Positions 56,446 through 64,000 of a stretch of DNA of 64,000 nucleotides are shown here, piece after piece. The translations under genes and the position numbers were made by a program. The stretch spans positions 434,001 to 498,000 of the forward strand of contig MJGA01000003.1 in NCBI GenBank assembly GCA_001910725.1. The letters run 5' to 3'. Within the stretch, counting starts at the first letter, position 1. Each line of letters begins with the position of its first letter. The notes beneath the pieces are model-generated. The model ran no database searches, was not told where the DNA came from, and saw only the letters and a list, made by a program, of their open reading frames with translations. The stretch is from Phanerodontia chrysosporium. Lineage: Eukaryota; Basidiomycota; Agaricomycetes; Polyporales; Phanerochaetaceae.

Positions 56446-58560
56446 TCAGCACGGCTTAACCTCGCGTACGAGGCCGCTGCGCCCGATGCCCTCCCAGGCG
56501 ACGCCGAGCACCTTCTCGCGCACCTCGGGCACCTGCGCCGCCTCGGCCCTGCACAGGTTCTGCAGCGCGCGCATGCGCAGCAGCAGCGGGTTCGCGACCG
56601 GGCGGAAGCGCGACGTCACCTCCGTCGGCGGGTACGGCAGCCGAAACGGCGAGCGCGGTATGGGCGGTGGCGGCGGAAACACGCGCGGCGTCTTCGGCGC
56701 AGCCGCGGACGGCGGACGTGTGTACGCGAGCGGGATCAGCGCGCGCTCCGGCTCGGGCCCAGCGGGGGCGTCGGCGGAGGTGAACACCTCGACGTCCTCG
56801 CTGCACGCGCGGTAGCCCTGCGGGCGTGGCGAGCTCGTACGCGAGCGCGAGCGCGGTGTCGAGGACCGTGCGCGGCTGCGGGAGCTTGAGCGTGAGCGCG
56901 AGCGGGAATAGGAGGATGATTGGAAGTAGATGTCCGGGCTGGCGGTGTACATCGTCGCCTTGACGTAGGCGCGCTGGAACTGTGCGGCCATGTCGACGAA
57001 GGACGATACGCCGCGGGTGACCCGCGCGACAATGCTGATCGTGCTCGCCGTGCTGGCGACCGACGATGAGCGACTCGCGGAGTCGAAGCTCGTGCGGCGG
57101 GTGCGCATCCGCCCGCGGCTGTACATGTCGTCGTCAGCGGATGTAGGTAGGGTGTACGATCTCGCTTTCAGTCTCGGGTCGCCCAGGGGTGTTTCGGATG
57201 GTGCGACGGAGGTTGAAAGCGTGCGAGGGGTCCGAGCACTGCGGACACGATGCGCCGTTGTTCCTGAGCGGTCTCGGTCGCTACGTCCCACCAGTTGAAA
57301 AGGCTTGTCGTATGACATCGTTGGTGATGTGGGTGGAGAGGTAACCGCTGTGGATACGGAGAGGCGGCTGCCGAACGAAAACCACGAGGTGGACCGCCTG
57401 ATGCTGGACGAGAGCGAGGTGGTGAACGAGGTCGCCAGTGAAGACGTCGAGGCGGTCGTCCGGATTATTGAGCAGCTTTCGTCCTGTACCCCGGCCCTAG
57501 CCTTGCCTTTGCCAGGCGCAATGGGACGCAGCGGACCTTGTCGATCGCCGTCTTCCCACGTCACTGCCTGCAGCAGTGTCTTGAGTAACTCGAGTTCCCT
57601 CGACGACTTGGCCTTCTTCGGCAAGTCATCGTCGTCTGCTACCGGGAACAGCGGGCCATTCATGCTGGCGACGACGTCAGCGAAGGGCACGCCACGGTTG
57701 ACAAGCGTCGAGAGTCCTCTGTAAGGGCCGTCGGACGAGCTCTTGGTCGACTGATACGCTGGGGGTGAGATGCGGCTCGTTGGGGCGGGGACGAACGGGT
57801 AGTCAAACAAGGGCCCGCTGTACCTCTGCTTGGGCGGCGAGCTCGACGTGGCCGCCTTCGCACGCCTGCCGGAGGCGGGGAGGTGGTCAAAGGACAAAAC
57901 AGGACGGTGTGTCCCACTGCTGTAGCGGACGGTTCGCACGGCACGCGAGGCGTTCTCCTTCTCGCGCTCGTGCGCGCGGGCGCGTCCACGCTCCTCCATG
58001 TCGAGCCGCCTGCGGACACACGCGGCGGCCTCCTTGCGTCGGGCAACCTTGGTCTTCTCGACCTGCATGGCGCGTATGCTGTTCTCCCAAATCTGCTCGC
58101 AAGCCCTGAGACGCTCTTCCCGCGCCCTCCGCCGGCGCAACTCGCGTGCCCGCATTTCGGCCTCCTGACACCTACGCTCCTGCTCCGCATCAAGCACCAG
58201 GCCGCCGCGCGGGACAAAGGCGGAGGTAAAGTCTTCGTCCTTGACCTGGTCAATCCTCGGGTCTTTGTCGTCGGTCACCTCGATGCCCTTGAGCTTCAAC
58301 AGGAGGATCTTCGCCAGGTGCATGTTATCGTGAGCGTACGCGACTTGCATCTGATCTTGCAGCGTGCGCGGCGGGGACGGCGGCGAGTCGTAGTAGTCGC
58401 AGGGCGGGATGTTGTACCGGGCAGGCCAAAGCTCGTTGGTGAAGGTGGGAGGTGTCACTGGCGCGGGAGTGGTGTCGGAGCCGGCGGAGGATGTTGAGGA
58501 CTGCGAGCAGCTACGGGTGCACTGTGAATTTTTGCGAGAGTGATGGGTGGCATATGGCAC
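56446..58560 (-). CDS. Ser/Arg/Pro-rich protein with charged coiled coil, 704 residues
   Basis: Function unknown. One uninterrupted minus-strand frame of 704 codons. Near residue 70 is SPPSPPRTLQDQMQVAYAHD with NMHLAKILLLKLKGIEVTDD, a conserved-looking helical segment. Residues about 125-200 form a highly charged helix (EQERRCQEAEMRARELRRRR and MEERGRARAHEREKENASRA). The rest is Ser-rich and disordered, with an SR-type stretch (SRSRSRSSSRSRARSSTPRS). The C-terminus is ordered again: NPLLLRMRALQNLCRAEAAQ then VREKVLGVAWEGIGRSGLVR and ends VKPC. A probable upstream exon starts at 58845 (MPPRGRKSNVSPITLDA) and reaches a GTGAGT donor at about 58564. Its phase is off by one from the acceptor at about 58521, so either this start or a one-base error applies. 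Confidence 0.8.
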   Translation of the reverse strand: MPYATHHSRKNSQCTRSCSQSSTSSAGSDTTPAPVTPPTFTNELWPARYNIPPCDYYDSPPSPPRTLQDQMQVAYAHDNMHLAKILLLKLKGIEVTDDKDPRIDQVKDEDFTSAFVPRGGLVLDAEQERRCQEAEMRARELRRRRAREERLRACEQIWENSIRAMQVEKTKVARRKEAAACVRRRLDMEERGRARAHEREKENASRAVRTVRYSSGTHRPVLSFDHLPASGRRAKAATSSSPPKQRYSGPLFDYPFVPAPTSRISPPAYQSTKSSSDGPYRGLSTLVNRGVPFADVVASMNGPLFPVADDDDLPKKAKSSRELELLKTLLQAVTWEDGDRQGPLRPIAPGKGKARAGVQDESCSIIRTTASTSSLATSFTTSLSSSIRRSTSWFSFGSRLSVSTAVTSPPTSPTMSYDKPFQLVGRSDRDRSGTTAHRVRSARTPRTLSTSVAPSETPLGDPRLKARSYTLPTSADDDMYSRGRMRTRRTSFDSASRSSSVASTASTISIVARVTRGVSSFVDMAAQFQRAYVKATMYTASPDIYFQSSSYSRSRSRSSSRSRARSSTPRSRSRTSSPRPQGYRACSEDVEVFTSADAPAGPEPERALIPLAYTRPPSAAAPKTPRVFPPPPPIPRSPFRLPYPPTEVTSRFRPVANPLLLRMRALQNLCRAEAAQVPEVREKVLGVAWEGIGRSGLVREVKPC

Positions 58561-58845
58561 TCACCTGAATGGCGGGCAGGAATCGAGGCGTGACGAGGAG
58601 GCCACATGCTGGGCTGGGATCGGGTACGCGGCTTGGGCTGGGACCACGCTGCGCGTCGGGCTCGGCGAAGGTGATGGATGCCGCGCAACGGTCGGCATCG
58701 TAGGGTGGTCGCGCGCCGGGTGCTTATTAGGCAGATTAGAAGGGGCGAGGAAGTGGAACGAGAGCTGTGCTTGTAGTTTATGGTCGTGCGAGGCCGCGTC
58801 TAGGGTGATGGGTGACACATTGGACTTGCGGCCGCGGGGAGGCAT

Positions 58846-61800
58846 TGCATCGAGCGGGTGTCGGGAGGTAGTCGTGTGCACAGCTGGGTAGGTGGCGGGT
58901 GGCGGGTCGGGAGGGACCAGGATAGGAGGATGCGGGGAAAGGAGAAGACGTGACGGAATGCGGGAGGCGGAGGAGATATACGCTTGGGCAACCGCGGGGC
59001 TATCGCAGATTCTGGGAGATACGGCAGCCCAGGGGTACCTCGGTATATTATACCTGGGAAATCCCCACGCAGATACAGATCTGATCCACAACGCCTCGAG
59101 GCAAAACCTGCCGCGCCTCCGTGGATCGCCTCTTGTGCTCGACAAGCGGACCCTGTCTGGTCCTTGCGGCGACTGCAGACGACGACTTTGTTGGACGTGG
59201 ACGTGGACGTTCACATCCAACCAGCAAGCCGCCTCGACGTCCGCCACCGTGCACCACGCTAGCGCTCCCCATTTGCTTCCGCTGCACTAACCACACCGTC
59301 GCATATTCCAGCTCGTTCTGCTCGTGTCGTCGCACACATGGCCCTCGTCGCCGGCCACTCAGAATTTACCAGCGACCCCCGGTACTGCTCGTCGGCTTTC
59401 GCCGCCATGTCACGGCATCAACGCTTCCAACTGTGCCAGCACAGCGCGGCGCAGCTGCAATCAGAGACTCGCATAGTTGACAACAGGCCCATGATCCGTT
59501 TCGCCCTCCTTGCCATCGTGTTGCCCTGCAATGCGGCCTGCAGCGTGCTTGCAGAGCCTGCCAAAACCCTCCTGCTCAGCGGCTTGCGTACGCGTACAGC
59601 GCTATCCCGGTCCACGCCAACAGCCAACCCGTCCTGCGCCGTCAACGCCGCCCAGGGCGGGTCCGCGCGCGCAGAACGCCACCCCTCTCGCTTCTAGGTC
59701 GGCATTCCCTAGGGTTTCGCCAGCTACTAGCCCTGCACAGGCCGCATTCTTATCTCCCAACCCTCGTCTTCTCCGCTGACACTTAATCTGTGCTATGCTG
59801 GTCCAAGGATAGATCTATCACTACCGCTGCCCGCCCCTTGTACTGTCTGACCGCATCTCGGCCGCCCATCCAATAGACATCGTTCACATCCAGACTCTGC
59901 CGTAACGCGCTCCCGAGATATGCATACATTTCTCCTGTAGATCTCGAAACAACCGCGCAAGCTATGCTTTTCGCACCACTGCTCGGCGCACTATCCGCCA
60001 TTCTCCCGACATGTCGGCATCGGTGATGTGCGTTGTCCTCTCTTACTGACGCCTTTAGCCTTTCAGCCCTCCCAGGGCTGTCGGAAATACTACTACAGCT
60101 CGCAGGAACCTTGGAAACGAATTCGAATGGAGAATCAGAAGAGCAGCGCCACCTAACTACTATGGCAATGTCCTAATCCGTCGTGCTCGTCTTGCGAGCC
60201 ACGTCGCCGTCCCTCCTGGCATCTGGCAAAACATACATGCTTTAGAGTGTCTTATCCTGCTCGAGTGTACTGGGAAGGACTCCTGTCAACGGGCCGCTAC
60301 TTTCCGTCGCACGGGGAGCGTGCTTCGGCCGCTGTACCACTTGAAACCAGCGCCACATTCACAGATGCGAGGTCTTATCGCGCTTCCCGAATCTCAGCCT
60401 TGCTCTCGCTTCCCCATATTCCACACCGCGGGGTGCTGCAGCTCGCTCGCGTTCGCCTGCTTGTCTTGATCTATCCGGGGTAATCACAGTCATATGTCGG
60501 GTATCGCAGCCCACATGGAGGCCGATAATCAGAGTAACACCGGTCTGCGGTGCGAGGATAACACGGTGGGAGGAGAGCCGCAGCCGCGTCATCCCATGTT
60601 CCCGCGTGCGCCTACGCGCTCGCCAGACTTGCCTCTCACACCTGCCCCATCCGTCGCCCAGAGGCTGCGAGACGAGGGCACGCTGCACATATCCCGGACT
60701 CGACGGCCTCGCCGCCCCAGGGCTGCATCCGCCAGCTGCCACTCGCGTCGTTCTGCGATCACCACGAGGCCGACGCGTTGCACCGTCTCCAGTGCCCGCA
60801 CGCACTAACCGGGGCGGCCTGCGCGCACCGAAGCTGGCGCCGCCTTGCCGTCTACTGTGCGCGTGCAGCAGTGGTGGAGAAGGGCCATGCGGGCAGGGAG
60901 CATATCTCACCAGGGTGCGTCCTATCGTACCTCTTTCTGCACCACGAGTCGACCGCAACGCGCGTCGCTAGCCACCTACATGCCTTGTAGAGCGAAGGAA
61001 TAGCTAGCAGCGTCCACGACGGCGCGTTAGTGAGGTCATGCACCGCTATAGCATTCATCGATATAGGCAACAAGCTCAAGAGCTTTCGACACCCTCGCGT
61101 TCATTTCGCGTCAAGGTCAAGCCTCGAACTCCACGACGCATACAGATTCTATCGATAGTATATCCTCGTCAGAAGCTCGGACCGGCCGTCGTGCCTTGCA
61201 GCAGAGAATCGTTCATGTGCAAGGCCCCTGGCGCCATTCGTTCGCAGGGTACGTCACAGCGTTTTCTTCGCAGGACGTCGCCCTGACGGTCGAACGCAGC
61301 CGTGGCGTTGCTCCCGGATGCACAGCTGACATTTTGCGGGACGATCCTCGCTGCTCGCTCGGACGCGGTCGCAGACGCCATTCCGAGGTCGTCGGCCTGC
61401 GCGCGACGCGCGAAAAGCGCAGGCGTTTTTTTTCCACAGCGTTCCCGTGCACATAGCTCGACCTGCCCGATCCTCGACCTGCGCTCCCCCGCTCCTGGAG
61501 CCCCGGGTGGTCACCTGCTCCCTCTGATAGCCTGCCGGCCGCCACAGCCATCCACATCCGCTGCGCGACCCTGGGGCCTGGACTGGCTGCCACCCGCGCC
61601 CAGGACGCCCTCGTGACCGTGGTGCACGTCTAGTCGATGTGCGATGACACCACCATGGTGCTTCTTTTACGCTGCAGGACGCCTTCGCGGGTCAAGGACT
61701 GGAAATTGGTGCGTGGAGGGACTGCGTCTCGTGTGACTGATAGGCTCGTCGGGGATGTTCTCGTCTTGGCGCAGGCCCTTGGTGTCCACCTGTTAGTGAA

Positions 61801-62527
61801 CCACTCACCGCGGCTGTCAACCGAGGTTTGGATCGAGTGATCGATAACCCTGTCCCTCCCGAGGTACGGTCGCTTCTTCTACCAATTTCTCGTCCTCAAT
61901 ACTGACATGGCGGTGGCCTGTAGGTATTACGACAGGATCGTTCACACTTGTCGGGGGTGAAAAGCACTCCACATATGTGCGTATGTTTCGATCGTGGTCA
62001 TCGAGTTTCAGACAGCGCGGGTCGCAGACTATGTCCGGTTCGCGGGAGGCCTCGCGGCACACGACCCCTCAACGTTCGGCACCAGCTGGCGCACGATGGA
62101 TCTTCTGGCCCGGGCGCATTGCGAGCGGTCATTGTGCGCGTACATGCATCGTCGCGAAGACCAATCGGCTATACGGTCACTTGCAGTCTGGAACTAGGTC
62201 GTGTGCGAGGGCCTTCCACGCTTGTCAAGACGCTTGCCACTTCCCCTCATGCTAGAAAATAGCTCGCACAAGGTCTGAACCCTGCGCCATTCGGCTTCGG
62301 TCACGCTCGCGCATCGCCAGCACAAAAGTAGAACCAGCTGGTGCGTGCCCAGACACATGCGCGATGTCGTGGTACGCAAACTCGGGGTCGACTTCGTTTT
62401 CCTCGCTATCTCACGAAATGATCACCGTGACTGGACTTCAATAGACCCCGTCTGGCCGGCCACAAATACAGAATTATCATAATGTACATCCGTAGGAAAT
62501 AGATAACATAAAATCCATAACGCAACC
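58846..62527. other. 3.7 kb stretch with gene fragments but no resolved gene
   Basis: No gene could be assembled. Protein-like pieces on the plus strand: QLPLASFCDHHEADALHRLQ then CPHALTGAACAHRSWRRL at about 60735-60850, VIEFQTARVADYVRFAGGLA at about 61997-62056, and a frame at 60494-60700 (QSNTGLRCEDNTVGGEPQP). They show GC-rich third positions but lie in different frames, separated by stops. This is either a decaying gene, a gene with several missing bases, or chance in GC-rich DNA. Confidence 0.3.
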
Positions 62528-63715
62528 TCAGCTCAAGTCAAGTCCTGCCTGTGCCTGCCACGGCCGTTCCTGCGGCGGTGGCGGGTGCGCCGCCATGTCC
62601 CACATCGCTGGCCCGCCGCCACGCCCGCGCTGCCCAAACATCGCCGGCCTCCGTCCCTGGGTCATACGCATCCCCGGCACCTCCTGCATCGGCCGCTGGC
62701 CGCCCGGTGGGCCCGTCGTAATGTTAATGAACGGCGAGACACCCGACGCAGGCCGCTCGTCCTGCTGTGGGCTCGGCTCGCGCGGCTGGCGGACAATGGG
62801 CACATACTGCGACATCGCGAGCTCACGCGCTTCCTCCTCGAGCCAGCCCCGCGCCTCGACGTTCGCGCGGTCGATGCCGAGCAGCTTCCGGAGCTCCTCG
62901 TTCTCTTGCTCGAGCCGTGCGATCTCGGCCTCGCGTTCCATTGCCCAGTCTTCTCGGTTGTCGAGCAGCTGCTCGAGAAGCTGTTCCTCCTCTTCAGGCG
63001 TCCGCGATTTGCCGTTCTTGTGTGTCTCGGATGGGTCTTCGCCTGCCATGGAGTGTAGAAGCGCGTGAAGGTTCTCGGATAGGCGTTGAAGTGAAGTAGC
63101 GATGGCTGTATTTGACGTGAGGTCGCCCTGCATTTGTGCCGTTTCACGAGTGAGAAGGAGGTGTTCGTAGTGCTTCGTCAGCGTCAGCTCATGCTGCTGA
63201 GCTGCAAGCTTCAAGAATAGGTCAGGAATGAACAGAGTGATATCTGTAATCCAAAGCGTACTGCATGGCTGCGAAACTTGTTCATTATAGTCTCCATCGT
63301 CTGCTCGTATTCCTTTAGCAGACCATTCAGCTGTCTGTTCTCCTGCAACAGCTGATGGTTTTCGATGATAATCTGAGCATTTTGTCGCTCGAGCTCAGAC
63401 TCGAACACCTCTATAAATGAAAACTTTAGACCTTTGTATTCCTGTAATAGCACTTGGACATACCCTTCGAGATATCCGTGTTGACTCTCCGAAGAGTAAA
63501 CCCACTGGCAAGATCTGTTGCTTGCGTCTGTTATGTGTACTTGATTCAGATGGGTTTGAGCAGGCCAGAGACAGCAAGACACGGAGAATTACTTTGAGAG
63601 TCTCCGCGAGCCCGTGCAAGCTGCTAGACATCTTATGGTTGTGGCTGTTTTGCTCGCTCAGTTCCATGAGGAGCTGGTAGGCGCGAATGAGGTCGCCCTC
63701 CATATCGTGGTACAT
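62528..63715 (-). CDS. Coiled-coil protein resembling the SIKE/FGFR1OP2 family
   Basis: Possibly a STRIPAK-associated coiled-coil protein. Minus exons 63715-63593, 63527-63464, 63410-63262 and 63208-62528 give 338 residues in one frame; the last acceptor is the upstream AAG, because the downstream TGCAG would break the frame. Exon 1: [20 protein letters not shown]. Central coiled coil: [20 protein letters not shown] then [20 protein letters not shown] and [20 protein letters not shown]; a second helix covers [20 protein letters not shown]. The C-terminal 100 residues are Pro/Gly/Arg-rich with an RGRGGG element. The LKEYEQ..E.IMNK(F/Y)R segment is what suggests the SIKE family; this is a by-eye match and other coiled-coil families remain possible. 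Confidence 0.7.
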
Positions 63716-64000
63716 GGTGAACGGATGCAGCTTGGCGGATTTCGATGGTGGTCTGAGGGCAAGTTGAGCGGATCGGCCAGCTGCACGCGGCCGTGACGGA
63801 AGGCGACGTGACGCGGCGTGACGATAGGCTGCCAACCGACGGCGACCTCCGCAACGGCGGGTTGGCAAGCAAAGTGGAGGAAAAACTATATATTCGCGAA
63901 GGTGTCCTCCTCGATATTTTGTCTCCTGGCTCTTCCTGTGGTCTTCAGGACTTCGAGTGAGCGACACGACCTGGAGGTTGAGCCTTCTAGGACGGTTTCC
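63716..64000. promoter_or_regulatory. Upstream region of the coiled-coil gene, window end
   Basis: 285 bp before the start at 63715, running to the end of the window. Contains a TATATA-like word (actatatattcg, about 63885-63896) in minus-strand promoter position. No coding sequence is supported. Confidence 0.35.

Overview
The window is nuclear DNA from a basidiomycete fungus, most likely an Agaricomycete and probably a polypore-like species. The order-level guess is inference from overall gene style; I ran no search. Genes have many short introns (mostly 48-65 nt, GT-AG), GC-rich third codon positions, short intergenic spacers and divergent or convergent gene pairs.

Layout. (1) 1-9 kb is an accessory-looking stretch with no recognisable housekeeping gene. 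Reconstructing splice sites reveals several small multi-exon minus-strand genes. At least three, probably four, form a divergent family with conserved intron phases, a shared [FLV]-E-[VLM]-R-G motif just after a phase-2 intron and, in two members, a C-terminal tryptophan/cysteine tail (W..LCPC). (2) 9-20 kb holds a small acidic protein, a priA-like secreted Cys-rich gene with a Thr/Pro minisatellite tail, a histone-fold DNA polymerase epsilon subunit (Dpb3-like), a glutaredoxin, a NIF3-family protein, the 49 kDa subunit of complex I, a mannose-6-phosphate-receptor/Atg27-like membrane protein and a bHLH factor. (3) 20-31 kb holds a 47-residue membrane micropeptide, a four-TM protein, a second bHLH factor with nearly the same bHLH core, and long gene-poor spacers. 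(4) 30.7-50.3 kb is dense housekeeping: tubulin cofactor A, Mediator subunit 11, a CstF-64-like 3'-end factor, coatomer beta, a purine-cytosine permease, IST1, an SH3-RasGEF, a Rab5 GTPase, a Mei2-like RNA-binding protein and a roadblock/LAMTOR2-like protein. (5) 50.64-52.26 kb is a hAT-like DNA element: 8-bp target duplication, imperfect terminal inverted repeats, a Pol III-like unit and a spliced non-transposase gene, inserted just upstream of COQ1. (6) 52.3-64 kb has COQ1, a divergent homeodomain protein, a 704-residue Ser/Arg-rich coiled-coil protein, a gene-poor 3.7 kb stretch and a coiled-coil protein resembling the SIKE/FGFR1OP2 family.

A cross-cutting observation: about a dozen conserved genes are each broken by a single missing base, usually in a short G or C run. 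Nearly all shifts have the same sign and repairing one base restores the family sequence. This looks like a base-calling or assembly deletion artefact rather than a dozen pseudogenes, and it should temper any pseudogene call here.

Several genes act on shared routes: Rab5, IST1, coatomer beta, the Atg27/MPR-like receptor and the LAMTOR2-like protein all work in endomembrane and endosome-lysosome traffic. NDUFS2 and COQ1 both serve mitochondrial electron transport (complex I and the ubiquinone tail). MED11, the CstF-64-like protein, the Mei2-like protein, the two bHLH proteins and the homeodomain protein act in gene expression. I see no evidence that these groups are co-regulated clusters.
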